Shown one piece after another: positions 8,442 through 16,365 of a stretch of DNA of 64,000 nt (its first letter is position 1; each line of letters opens with the position of its first letter). Position numbers and translations under genes: made by a program. The notes under the pieces were generated by a model. The model was given only the letters and a program-made list of their open reading frames with translations. It was not told the DNA's origin and did not search any database. Source of the DNA: VRUE01 sp963703235 (GTDB taxonomy: Bacteria; Actinomycetota; Thermoleophilia; Solirubrobacterales; 70-9); NCBI GenBank assembly GCA_963703235.1, contig OY969802.1, positions 1,178,001-1,242,000 on the forward strand. The letters run 5' to 3'.

Positions 8442-9548
8442 CTAGCCGAACGCGATGACGCTGCGGATACCGTCCTGGGCCTCCATCAGCTCGAAACCGC
8501 GGTTGACCTCGTCGAGGGACAGGCGGTGGGAGATGAAGGGCTCGACGTCGATCTCGCCGGCCAGGCAGCGGTCGATCAGCCGCGGAACCTGGTCGCGCCC
8601 CTTGACGCCGCCGAACGAGGAGCCGGCGACGCGGCGGCCGGTGATCAGGAAACGGGGGACGATGTCGAGGGTCTCCCCCTTGCCCGCTACGCCGGCGACC
8701 GTGCACAGTCCCCAAGCCATGCGCGCGGCTTCGACCGCCTGGCGCATCACGGCAACGCTGCCGGTCGCCTCGAAGGTGTAGTCGGCGCCGAAGCCGCCGG
8801 TCATCTCGAGGATCTCCTCGACGGTGCTCTCGCCGCCTGCGAGGACGTCGGTCGCACCCTGGCCGCGAGCCAGCTCGAGCCGGTCCGGCGATAGGTCGAC
8901 GCAGACGATCCGCTCGGCGCCCTGCAGCCGGCAGCCGGCGACCGCCCCCAATCCGACCATCCCCGCCCCGAAGACGACGCAGGTGCTGCCGGGCTCCACC
9001 GCCGCGGTGACAATCGCCGCGCCGAGACCGGTCGAGAGGCCGCAGGCGAAGAGGCAGGCGTGCTCGAACGGCGCCTCGGGGTTCACTTTCGCCAGGGCGA
9101 TCTCCGGCATCACCGTGTACTCGGCGAAAGTCGAGCAGCCCATGAAGTGGCGGATCCCGTCGCCCTCGCGCGAGATGCGGGTGGTGCCGTCGGGGAGGAA
9201 GCCCTTGTTCTGCTGCTCGCGGATCGCAAGGCAGAGGTTGGTCCGCGGGTCGAGGCAGTGGACGCACTCGCCGCACTGGGGCGAGAAGAGAGTGACGACA
9301 TGGTCGCCCACCGAGAGCGAGGCGACGTCCGGGCCGACCCGTTCGACGACGCCGGCGCCCTCGTGGCCGAGCACGGTCGGCGCGTAGCCCGAGGGGTCGG
9401 CGCCGGAGGCGGTATAGAGATCGGTGTGGCAGACGCCGCAGGCGTGGAGGCGGACGAGCACCTCGCCGGCCTGGGGCTCGGCCAGCTCGACCTCCTGGAC
9501 CGCGAGCGGCTGCCCGAACTCCTCGAGCACCGCGGCGCGCATCTTCAC
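8442..9548 (-). CDS. Zinc-dependent alcohol dehydrogenase, class III/formaldehyde dehydrogenase-like
   Basis: 368 residues, medium-chain dehydrogenase. Catalytic zinc region HACGVCHTDLYTA and GHEGAGVVERVG; structural zinc loop with four cysteines CGECVHCLDPRTNLC; Rossmann loop VVFGAGMVGLGAV with the NAD-selecting Asp in IVCVDLSPDRLELA. The overall pattern is of class III enzymes that oxidise thiol-bound formaldehyde (glutathione or mycothiol adducts); substrate not proven. Last gene of a minus-strand run; it starts 7 nt after the formate dehydrogenase stop, so formaldehyde to formate to CO2 in one transcript is a natural reading. Confidence 0.88.
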   Translation of the reverse strand: MKMRAAVLEEFGQPLAVQEVELAEPQAGEVLVRLHACGVCHTDLYTASGADPSGYAPTVLGHEGAGVVERVGPDVASLSVGDHVVTLFSPQCGECVHCLDPRTNLCLAIREQQNKGFLPDGTTRISREGDGIRHFMGCSTFAEYTVMPEIALAKVNPEAPFEHACLFACGLSTGLGAAIVTAAVEPGSTCVVFGAGMVGLGAVAGCRLQGAERIVCVDLSPDRLELARGQGATDVLAGGESTVEEILEMTGGFGADYTFEATGSVAVMRQAVEAARMAWGLCTVAGVAGKGETLDIVPRFLITGRRVAGSSFGGVKGRDQVPRLIDRCLAGEIDVEPFISHRLSLDEVNRGFELMEAQDGIRSVIAFG

Positions 9549-9555
9549 GAGGTCG

Positions 9556-10758
9556 TCAACCGCCCTTGAACCGGGCGGCTTCCTCGGAGCCGCCGGTGGC
9601 GTCGCCCTCGCTGTAGGAGTGCGCCCCGGCGCCCGCCAGCGTGCCGCCGTCGACGATCAGGTACTCCTCGCGGATCGGGCGCCCCTCGAACCAGCACTCG
9701 AGGATCTCGCGCGCTCCCGCCGCGTAGCGAGCCTGGGCCGAGAGGCTGGTGCCGGAGGTGTGTGGGGTCATGCCGTGGTGGGGCATCGAGCGCCAGGGGT
9801 GATCCTTGGGCGGCGGCTGGGGAAACCAGACGTCGCCGGCGTAGCCGGCCAGCTGGCCGCTCGCGCACGCCTCGGCGACGGCATCGCGGTCGCAGATCTT
9901 GCCGCGCGCGGTGTTGATCAGATACGAGCCCCGTTTCATCCTCGCGAGCATCTCCGCGTCGAACATGTTCTCGGTCTCGGGGTGCAGCGGCGCGTTGATC
10001 GTGACCACGTCGCACGCTTCCACCAGCGACTCCGCCGTGGGATGGAAGGTGACGCCCAGCTCCTCCTCGACCTCGGCCGGCAGGCGGTGCCGGTCGGTGT
10101 AGTGCAGGCCGACCTCGAACGGCGCCAGCCGGCGCAACACCGCCGAGCCGATGCGGCCGGCGGCGACCGTCCCGACCTGCATGCCCTCCAGGTCGTAGGA
10201 GCGGGACACGCAGTCGGCGATGTTCCAGCCGCCGTCGACGACCCACTGGTAGGAGGGGATGTAGTTGCGGACCAGCGCCAGGATCATCATCACCACGTGC
10301 TCGGCGACGCTGATGCTGTTGGAGTAGGTCACCTCGGCGACCGTCAGGCCGCGCTCGATCGCCGCCTGCAGGTCGACGTGGTCGGAGCCGATCCCGGCCG
10401 TCAGCGCCAGCTTCAGGTTAGGCGCCTTGGCGATCCGCTCCGCGGTCAGATAAGCGGGCCAGAACGGCTGCGAGATGACGACCTCCGCCTCGGGCAGCCC
10501 GCGCTCGAAGACCGAGTCGGGGCCGTCCTTGTCGGCGGTGACGATCAGGCGGTGCCCACGCTGCTCGAGGAACTCGCGCAGGCCCAGCTCCCCCGAGACG
10601 CTGCCGACCAGCTCGCCGGGCCTGAAACCGAGTGCCTCGGGCGTCGGCGTGCTCTGGCCGTCGTGGTAGCGCGCGATCGTCGGCACCTCGTCGCGGGCGT
10701 ACGCAGGCGGATAGCCGTCGACCGGGTCGTCGTAGAGCACGCAGAGGACGGTCGCCAT
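9556..10758 (-). CDS. fdh: NAD-dependent formate dehydrogenase
   Basis: Oxidises formate to CO2 with NAD+, cofactor-free, in the cytoplasm. Exactly 400 residues, as in the well-studied Pseudomonas enzyme. Seen: substrate-side SNSISVAEHVVM, nucleotide loop VAAGRIG (198-204), NAD-selecting Asp in HYTDRHRL, catalytic Arg in NTARGKICDRD (Arg285), Gln in FPQPPPKDHPW (Gln314) and His in HHGMTPHTSGT (His333), and the characteristic C-terminal tail HSYSEGDATGGSEEAARF. All key residues are present. It starts 2 nt after the stop of the upstream SDR gene and is followed by the class III-like alcohol dehydrogenase. Confidence 0.96.
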   Translation of the reverse strand: MATVLCVLYDDPVDGYPPAYARDEVPTIARYHDGQSTPTPEALGFRPGELVGSVSGELGLREFLEQRGHRLIVTADKDGPDSVFERGLPEAEVVISQPFWPAYLTAERIAKAPNLKLALTAGIGSDHVDLQAAIERGLTVAEVTYSNSISVAEHVVMMILALVRNYIPSYQWVVDGGWNIADCVSRSYDLEGMQVGTVAAGRIGSAVLRRLAPFEVGLHYTDRHRLPAEVEEELGVTFHPTAESLVEACDVVTINAPLHPETENMFDAEMLARMKRGSYLINTARGKICDRDAVAEACASGQLAGYAGDVWFPQPPPKDHPWRSMPHHGMTPHTSGTSLSAQARYAAGAREILECWFEGRPIREEYLIVDGGTLAGAGAHSYSEGDATGGSEEAARFKGG

Positions 10759-10760
10759 CG

Positions 10761-11774
10761 CTAGACCGCCCTCTCACCTATCAGGCTCTGCGCGCACTCG
10801 ACGATCGTCTCCTCGGCCGGGCGAGGCGACCAGCCGAGCAGGGACCTGGCCTTCTCGCTCGACATCTCGACCCTCCTGCCGAGCTGGCCGACGATCGAGC
10901 GGACGCTGGGATCGAAGATCGCCATCCCGCGCACGAGGAGGTCGGGGACAGACCGCTTCGGCACCTTCGCCGCGGCCGGCCCGAGGCGGCCGCGCAGCAC
11001 CTCGGCGACCTCCGACATCCAGAGGAACCGGTTCACCGCGATGAAGCGCTCCCCGCCCGCCTCGGCGGCGGTCATCGCCTCGATCTGCAGATCGGCGACG
11101 TCGCGGACGTCGACGATGCTGTATCCGAGCCGCGGCGTCCCCGGCAGCCCCTTCAGCAGCCGCTCGATCAGCTCGAGCGAGAAAGAGCGATCGTCGCCTA
11201 GCACCGGACCGAGGATGGCGCCGGGATTGACGACCGCCAGCTTCTCGACCTCTCCCCGCTCCTCGACGAGGTCCCACGCCGCGCGCTCGGCAATCGTCTT
11301 GGACCGCGTGTACGGGGTCAGCTTGGGGTTGGCGGCGTCGGTCCAGTCCTCCTCGGTGAGCGGCCTCGACGAACGACTCGTGCTGCCGCCAACCGCGGCC
11401 ACCGAGGAGGTGATGACGACGCGCTCGACCCCCGCGTCGAGACCCGCCTTCAGCACCCGCAGCGTCCCCTCCCGCGCCGGCACGATCAGCTCGTCGGGGT
11501 CCTTCGGCTGCACCGCCGGAAACGGCGAGGCGACGTGGAGGACGTAGTCGCTTCCCCCCACGGCCTGCTCCCAGCCCTCGTCCCCGCCCAGATCCGCGGC
11601 CAGCACCGAGAGGTCCTCGCCGGCGTCGACCTGCGACCCGACCTTGGCGCGCACCTCGGGCTCTCGTGAGAGGTCGCGCACGGTCGTGCGCACCCGGTAG
11701 CCGCGCCGCAGCAGCTCGACCACGCACCAGCCGCCGAGGTACCCGGAGCCGCCGGTGACGAGGACCGTCTTCAC
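10761..11774 (-). CDS. Extended SDR, dihydroflavonol-4-reductase-like NAD(P)-dependent reductase
   Basis: 337 residues. Rossmann start VLVTGGSGYLGGWCVVELL with TTVRDLSR after strand 2, conserved VLHVASPFP, and the active-site Tyr-Lys in TPYTRSKTIAERAAWDL. It fits the DFR-like branch of extended SDRs reducing ketones or aldehydes to alcohols, or the reverse. GTG at 11774 forms GTGA with the stop of the upstream monooxygenase, so translation is probably coupled. It may act on the product or substrate of that monooxygenase (inference). Confidence 0.88.
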   Translation of the reverse strand: MKTVLVTGGSGYLGGWCVVELLRRGYRVRTTVRDLSREPEVRAKVGSQVDAGEDLSVLAADLGGDEGWEQAVGGSDYVLHVASPFPAVQPKDPDELIVPAREGTLRVLKAGLDAGVERVVITSSVAAVGGSTSRSSRPLTEEDWTDAANPKLTPYTRSKTIAERAAWDLVEERGEVEKLAVVNPGAILGPVLGDDRSFSLELIERLLKGLPGTPRLGYSIVDVRDVADLQIEAMTAAEAGGERFIAVNRFLWMSEVAEVLRGRLGPAAAKVPKRSVPDLLVRGMAIFDPSVRSIVGQLGRRVEMSSEKARSLLGWSPRPAEETIVECAQSLIGERAV

Positions 11775-13270
11775 TGGGCGAACCGGTAGTCGTCGAGGTT
11801 GAAGTGGGCGCTGCGCCAGGCCACCTCGGGCGTGGTCGCCGAGCGGAACGGCACGTCGCCATGGGAGTCGAAGTAGTAGCTGTTGGCCGTCGCGCAGCTG
11901 TCCTGGAAGAACACCTGGCGGTCGCGGCGGGACAGCATCGTCTCGAAGTAGCGCCGGTTCGCCTCGCGGGTGACCTCGACCGAGGTCGAGCCGGTGCTGC
12001 GAGCGCGGCGCAGGCAGCGGACGATATGACGCGACTGGCTCTCGATCAGGGTGAAGTAGCTGGCGCCATTGAAGCCGTAGGGGCCGAGGATCATGAACAT
12101 GTTCGGGAAGCCGGGGACGCTCACGCCCTCGTAGGCCTGAAACCGGTTCTCGTCCCACCACTGCGCGAGTTCGACCCCATCGCTGCCGTGGACGGTGAAC
12201 GCCGGCATGTTGCCCCTGTCGAAGACCTGGAAGCCGGTCGCGAGGATGAGCACGTCGACGCCGTGCTCGTTGCCGTCCACAGTGCGGACGCCAGCGGGGA
12301 CGATCGCCTCAATCGGGTTCGTCTCGAGCTGGACGTTGGAGCGGTTGAACGACGCCAGGTAATCGTTCGAGAAGCTCGGACGCTTGCAGCCGAGCCCGTA
12401 GCGCGGCGTCAGCTTCTCCCGCAACGCCGGATCGCGGACCTGGCGGCGCAGATGCCGCAGCCCGATCCGTTCGGCCCCGGTGGCGACGGGGACGACACCG
12501 TGGAAATGCGCCGGCAGCGGGAAGTTGAGCTCGACGTAGGCCTGGCTCAGGGCACGCGCCGTTGCTTGCGCCCCAGGGACGCGGCCGAGCAGCCTGCGGG
12601 CTCGCGGTCCGATCCGTCCGTCGGGCTTGGGCAGGCACCAGATCGGGGTGCGCTGCAACACGACCAGCTTCTCGACTTCCGCTGCGATCGAGGGGATGAC
12701 CTGGACGGCGGAGGCGCCGGTGCCGACGATCGCCACCGTGCGCCCGCGCAGGTCCTCCTCGTGGTCCCAGCGCGCGGTGTGCATCGTCGACCCGGCGAAC
12801 GTCTCGAGCCCCGGGATGTCGGGCGGCTTCGGCTGGGTGAAGACGCCGGTCGCGCCGACCAGGAACCGCGCGGTGACCGTCGACCCGTCGGCGGCGCTCA
12901 GGCGCCAGAGGCGATGCTCGACGTCGAACGCGGCGCCGGCGATCTTCGTCCCGAAGCGGATCCGGGAGCGCAGGTCGTAGGCGTCGACGCAGTGCTCGGC
13001 GTAGGCCTTCAGCTCCCGGCCGGGCGCGTAGACGCGCGACCAGTCGTCGCGCTGCTCGAAGGAGAACTGGTAGCTGAACGAGGGAATGTCGACGGCGACA
13101 CCGGGATACGTGTTCCAGTGCCAGGTGCCGCCAACGCCGTCGCCCGCCTCGAGCACGACCCAGTCGCGGAACCCCGCCTCGTCGAGCTTGATCGCCGTGC
13201 CGATCCCGGAGAACCCGGCGCCGATGATCGCGACGTCGTGGTCGGGCTGCATGTCGCTCTCAGGGGTCAT
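11771..13270 (-). CDS. Flavin monooxygenase, Baeyer-Villiger type
   Basis: FAD/NADPH enzyme inserting oxygen into ketones or aldehydes. About 499 residues: FAD motif AIIGAGFSGIGTAIKL near the N-terminus, GGTWHWNTYPGVAVD, the Baeyer-Villiger fingerprint FAGSTMHTARWD (a variant of FxGxxxHTxxWP/D) and the NADPH motif AIVGTGASAVQVIPSIA. ATG at 13270 gives an 11-nt overlap with the VOC gene and has AAGG six bases upstream; in-frame ATGs at 13291 and 13252 are alternatives. Substrate unknown. It sits in the middle of the six-gene operon ending in formaldehyde/formate oxidation. Confidence 0.9.
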   Translation of the reverse strand: MTPESDMQPDHDVAIIGAGFSGIGTAIKLDEAGFRDWVVLEAGDGVGGTWHWNTYPGVAVDIPSFSYQFSFEQRDDWSRVYAPGRELKAYAEHCVDAYDLRSRIRFGTKIAGAAFDVEHRLWRLSAADGSTVTARFLVGATGVFTQPKPPDIPGLETFAGSTMHTARWDHEEDLRGRTVAIVGTGASAVQVIPSIAAEVEKLVVLQRTPIWCLPKPDGRIGPRARRLLGRVPGAQATARALSQAYVELNFPLPAHFHGVVPVATGAERIGLRHLRRQVRDPALREKLTPRYGLGCKRPSFSNDYLASFNRSNVQLETNPIEAIVPAGVRTVDGNEHGVDVLILATGFQVFDRGNMPAFTVHGSDGVELAQWWDENRFQAYEGVSVPGFPNMFMILGPYGFNGASYFTLIESQSRHIVRCLRRARSTGSTSVEVTREANRRYFETMLSRRDRQVFFQDSCATANSYYFDSHGDVPFRSATTPEVAWRSAHFNLDDYRFAQ

Positions 13271-13928
13271 CGCTTGCCTTCGTTCGTCCAAAACTACTGA
13301 CCGGCGGCGTGATCAGCGCGACCGGCACCGTCAAACCGGCGGCGCGGCGCAGGGTCGCGATGCGACGGCCGGGTTGGACGGCGTCGCGTATCTCACTCAC
13401 TCGATCCCCGAGCGAGGCGACGGTCGCGTCCAGGTCGGGGGCGACGAAGGCGAGGCCCCAAAAGAACGCGGGTCGGTCTCCTCCGGTCCCCTCGATCGCC
13501 TCCTCTGGAGCCTGCACGACCTCGAGGATGACCTCGTCGAGCCGGAAGAAGGCCTGGCGGGGAGCACCCGCCGGCGTCGGCTCCTCGCGGATGCGTCGCA
13601 GGTCGAGACCGGCGGCTTGAAGCGCAGCGACGGTGCGGTCGAGGTCCGAGCTGATCGCGACCACGTGGTCGAGCGCGGTGACGCCGTTGGGATGCGCCGG
13701 CATCTCGCCAGGCGGCGGCCGATCCGACCGCACGGTCGGCAGCCCGTCCAGCGCGGTGACCTCGACCTCGCGAAGCGACCAGCCGGTGAGCCCTCTCCCC
13801 GCCCCGTCGGCCGTCAGCCGAATCCGCGTATCCCCGATGACGCACACCTCGCCGTCGACGTGGAACCCGCAGGCCCGCCAGGACTCTGGCTCGTCCGCCA
13901 CCGCCAGCGCGTCGACCGTCGGATTCAA
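13260..13928 (-). CDS. VOC/glyoxalase-fold protein
   Basis: 222 residues. A vicinal-oxygen-chelate module is recognisable from GVTALDHVVAISSDLDRTVAALQAAGLDL (written in family as LDHVxxxxxDLxRTxxxLxxxGL), then PRQAFFRLDEVILEVVQAP and FWGLAFVAPDLDATVASLG. The first about 75 residues may be a second, degenerate half. Function unknown: metal-dependent lyase, dioxygenase or binding protein are all possible. The TTG start forms TTGA with the stop of the upstream ogt gene, and its 3' end overlaps the monooxygenase start, so it belongs to the operon. Confidence 0.75.
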   Translation of the reverse strand: MNPTVDALAVADEPESWRACGFHVDGEVCVIGDTRIRLTADGAGRGLTGWSLREVEVTALDGLPTVRSDRPPPGEMPAHPNGVTALDHVVAISSDLDRTVAALQAAGLDLRRIREEPTPAGAPRQAFFRLDEVILEVVQAPEEAIEGTGGDRPAFFWGLAFVAPDLDATVASLGDRVSEIRDAVQPGRRIATLRRAAGLTVPVALITPPVSSFGRTKASDDP

Positions 13929-14434
13929 GGAACCAGCCTAGTTGCGCCCCCGCTCTCGAGGTCGAGGAGCGCCTGCTTTCGCCGTAGGCCACCGCCGTAT
14001 CCGGTCAGGGAGCCATCGGCGCCGATCACCCGGTGGCAGGGCACCAGGATCGGGGTCGGGGTTCGGCCGATCGCCGCACCGACGAGTCGCGCGCGCTTGT
14101 AGGGCTCGAGGCCGTCCGGATAGAAGGACTCGTCGATTCGCCCGGCCAGTTCGCCGTAGGTGGTCGTGGCGCCATATGGAATCTCCAGCAACTGCTCCCA
14201 GACGAGCTTTTGCAAGGGAGAGCCGCGCAGATCGAGGTCGAGGTCGAAGGCCTTGCGCTCAGCGGCGAAGTAGGCCCCGAGCTGGTCGACCACCTCCGGC
14301 ATCGGACGATGCGCGGTCTTCCCCAAGTGCAGCGAGCGCCCGGGGAAATGGACGTTCCTCACCCCGCTCGGGCCCGCGATCACGGTCAGCGGTCCCAGCG
14401 GGCTCTGGTAGATCGTCCATGCCACCTCCTCCAT
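13925..14434 (-). CDS. ogt: Methylated-DNA-protein-cysteine S-methyltransferase
   Basis: Suicide DNA repair protein removing O6-alkyl groups from guanine. About 169 residues with the active-site PCHRVIGADGSLTGYGGG, the Asn/Arg-helix region KRARLVGAAIGRTPTPILV and the DNA-binding wing IPYGATTTYGELA. ATG at 14434 (MEEVAWTIYQSPLGPL) fits family length; GTG at 14473 would add 13 residues. It is the first gene of the six-gene minus-strand operon and its stop overlaps the next start (TTGA). A repair protein for alkylated DNA heading a formaldehyde/formate pathway is suggestive but not proof of a shared role. Confidence 0.93.
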   Translation of the reverse strand: MEEVAWTIYQSPLGPLTVIAGPSGVRNVHFPGRSLHLGKTAHRPMPEVVDQLGAYFAAERKAFDLDLDLRGSPLQKLVWEQLLEIPYGATTTYGELAGRIDESFYPDGLEPYKRARLVGAAIGRTPTPILVPCHRVIGADGSLTGYGGGLRRKQALLDLESGGATRLVP

Positions 14435-14497
14435 AGAACGACCGGTGGCGTCGGAGTGTGAGGCCGGGGCCACGTCTAGGAGGGATTAGCGAAACTC

Positions 14498-14519
14498 CCC
14501 ACGCCGCTCTGGGCGTGGG
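14498..14519. terminator. Hairpin between unknown gene pair and ogt
   Basis: CCCACGCC (14498-14505) pairs with GGCGTGGG (14512-14519). It lies downstream of the minus-strand gene at 14566-14931 and upstream of ogt. No U-run follows on either strand, so termination is possible but not certain. Confidence 0.35.
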
Positions 14520-14565
14520 ATCGCTCGGGTGGCTGATTCGCGGATACCTCGCTTTCGGGCGAGGT

Positions 14566-14931
14566 TTACCCCTCGACCTCGGCGGCGGGGAAAAACTTCA
14601 AGCAGACTGCCTGCTCGTTTCGCAGACGCAGCGGCTTCAACTGACTCTTCGTGTATCGACTCAGATGAGCCCGCAGTTCATCCTCCGTTCCCCCGGCGAG
14701 GACGCGGTGAATTTCGTCGCGCTCGATCAGGAGCGAATCCGCTATTGCGTTGAGCGCGTAAGGGCGCTGCTGAGCCGGATGATTGTCGACCTGGATCGGG
14801 ACACCGCACTTGTGACCGTCCGAAGAGGTGACCTCAACACGGAACATCATCCCGTGCCGGACCTGTTTTCCCGCATCCCCCGTTAGACGAGAGACGGCTG
14901 CGAGACAGAAGCTGGTTTCGAGGGGCGCCAA
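14566..14931 (-). CDS. Hypothetical protein
   Basis: I do not recognise this gene. Up to 121 residues from a TTG at 14931, or 94 from the ATG at 14850 (MMFRVEV), which would avoid the 49-nt overlap with the upstream gene. Seen: a beta-rich start (FRVEVTSSDGHKCGVPIQV) and a helical, charged second half (ALNAIADSLLIERDEIHRVL). No membrane segment, signal peptide or known motif. An opposing frame at 14458-14886 also stays open but its product looks like random antisense. Composition is slightly AT-richer than neighbours, suggesting accessory DNA. Confidence 0.5.
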   Translation of the reverse strand: MAPLETSFCLAAVSRLTGDAGKQVRHGMMFRVEVTSSDGHKCGVPIQVDNHPAQQRPYALNAIADSLLIERDEIHRVLAGGTEDELRAHLSRYTKSQLKPLRLRNEQAVCLKFFPAAEVEG

Positions 14932-15326
14932 TTGCGAAGAGAATGCTCGCCACGTTGCCGGAGTCGATCGAAGTTAATGCTGACGATACTTTCGCGCCGC
15001 TTTGCCTCCCGGCGCTCCAGCTCCTTGTAGATCTCAAGAAAGCGGGGGGCCATTTTAAGGAACATCTCATTCTCGTTGTCACTGATGGTCTCCAGCCCGC
15101 TCAGATAACTCCATAGATCCTCGGCCTTTTCGACAAACTGGTCAACTGCTTTCTGGAAATCAGCGTCACCAGAGGTGACATCGAAATCCAGGCTGCGGAG
15201 GACGTGGATGCCGTTTTCTTCCCAATGCTCGGCAAACGAGACGATCGTGTCGAACGCGACGATGCACCCGTACTCGGGCGATGCCTCGGTCAGAGGCTCG
15301 GCGCTTGATCGGGTCGGAGAGTCCAT
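14883..15326 (-). CDS. Hypothetical protein, helical
   Basis: 147 residues, not recognised. Mostly amphipathic helices rich in Glu/Asp/Lys (ADFQKAVDQFVEKAEDLWSY; PRFLEIYKELERREAKRRES), no membrane segment or signal. Paired with the downstream unknown gene on the same strand. A perfect 10-bp hairpin lies 12 nt upstream of the ATG. Codon use is less GC-biased than neighbours. Confidence 0.6.
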   Translation of the reverse strand: MDSPTRSSAEPLTEASPEYGCIVAFDTIVSFAEHWEENGIHVLRSLDFDVTSGDADFQKAVDQFVEKAEDLWSYLSGLETISDNENEMFLKMAPRFLEIYKELERREAKRRESIVSINFDRLRQRGEHSLRNWRPSKPASVSQPSLV

Positions 15327-15337
15327 CTTGGGCGATT

Positions 15338-15364
15338 TAGGCTGCCGTTTCAGGCGGCAGCCTA
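15338..15364. promoter_or_regulatory. Perfect inverted repeat upstream of unknown gene pair
   Basis: TAGGCTGCCG (15338-15347) and CGGCAGCCTA (15355-15364) are perfect complements around TTTCAGG. It lies 12-38 nt upstream of the ATG at 15326 and could be an operator, a leader hairpin or the terminator of nothing upstream on that strand. The remaining 15365-15589 is AT-richer and holds no gene I can support. Confidence 0.4.
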
Positions 15365-15589
15365 ATGGCGTTTATCGCTAACCAAGCGGGACTATACAGG
15401 TTCCCGGCGGCGCCTCTGAACCCTCCATTTCAGCCGCTCTAAGAGATTAGAGCGCGATCCAACTCCTTTAATGACTAACCAGCCCTTAGATTGGGAGTTT
15501 TTCCCCATTCCAGAGCGGTTTTCTGTCCGATCTGAACAGTAGGGCGGTCTCGACTCAGCGAAGCGGCGCTAAGACTTTCGCTAGTCGTT

Positions 15590-16354
15590 TCAGTCATCCC
15601 GGCGCAGCTCGGCGAGCGTGCTGCCGCCGATCGCCGAGCGCGGTCGTTCGGCGGTGACATCCGAGCCCGGCTGCGCGTGCTCGTCGCGGCGCTTGATCAG
15701 CAGCCACTGGGGCTTCGCGCCGGGGCGGGTGCGCTGCAGGGCGAATCCGCCGCGGAGCTTCTCTCCGTGCAGGACGAACACGGCGTGGCCGCGCTCGAGC
15801 GCCTCCGGCCAGGCCACCCGGCCGCCCTGCTCGTAGGTCCCGCGGTCCCAGACGATCGCGTGGCCGCCGTCGATCTCGCCCTCGAAGTCGTTGTGGGCGA
15901 TCGAGTGATCGGCGACCTCCACGGCGAGGCGCTTTACCGCAGGGTCCATCGAGGGCCCCTTCGGGACCGCCCAGGAGCGCATCACGCCCGCCACCTCCAA
16001 GCGAAGGTCGAAGTGGTGGGCGGTGGCGGCGTGCTCCTGGACCACGAAGACGCCGGCGCTGACGCCGCGGATGGCGAACTGCTCGTGCCCCTCGACCTTG
16101 ACGCGCTCGACCTCAACCCCGGCGACCCGTGCACCCGGCGGGCCCTCGCCCAGGAACGCCACCAGCTCCTCAACCGCCCGCTGGGTCCCCTCGGCATGGA
16201 CGAGCACCCCGCCGTCCCCCGCATTGCGCACCCAGCCCATCGCGTTCAGCCGCTGCGCCTGTCGCACCGTCGCGTCGCGGTATCCGACGCCCTGCACCAT
16301 GCCGCGCACAGCCGCGCGCACCGCCGCCGTGTCCGCATCCGCTCGCTCAGTCAC
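15590..16354 (-). CDS. Acylphosphatase fused to LigD-type 3'-phosphoesterase domain
   Basis: 254 residues with two domains. Residues about 12-95: acylphosphatase, with GMVQGVGYRDATV (catalytic Arg26), GWVRNAGDGGVLVHAEG (catalytic Asn44) and the helix EELVAFLGEGPPGARV; it would hydrolyse acyl phosphates or bind phosphate groups. Residues about 102-225: the 3'-phosphoesterase module otherwise at the N-terminus of bacterial DNA ligase D, with FVVQEHAATAHHFDLRLE (His114, Asp116, Arg118), SWAVPKGPSMDP, VADHS (His150), VWDRGTYE and PQWLLIKRRDEHA. The usual segment between FEG and VWDRG (PEGEYGGG in typical LigD) is shortened to EIDGGHA. No ligase or polymerase domain follows. It starts 11 nt after the 794-residue gene, so it is probably in that operon. 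I know of no description of this fusion. Confidence 0.88.
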   Translation of the reverse strand: MTERADADTAAVRAAVRGMVQGVGYRDATVRQAQRLNAMGWVRNAGDGGVLVHAEGTQRAVEELVAFLGEGPPGARVAGVEVERVKVEGHEQFAIRGVSAGVFVVQEHAATAHHFDLRLEVAGVMRSWAVPKGPSMDPAVKRLAVEVADHSIAHNDFEGEIDGGHAIVWDRGTYEQGGRVAWPEALERGHAVFVLHGEKLRGGFALQRTRPGAKPQWLLIKRRDEHAQPGSDVTAERPRSAIGGSTLAELRRDD

Positions 16355-16365
16355 GGAAGAGGCGG

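Noticed and set aside
15590..16354. DNA ligase D or NHEJ operon
   Set aside because: Only the phosphoesterase module is present; no ligase, primase or Ku gene in the window.
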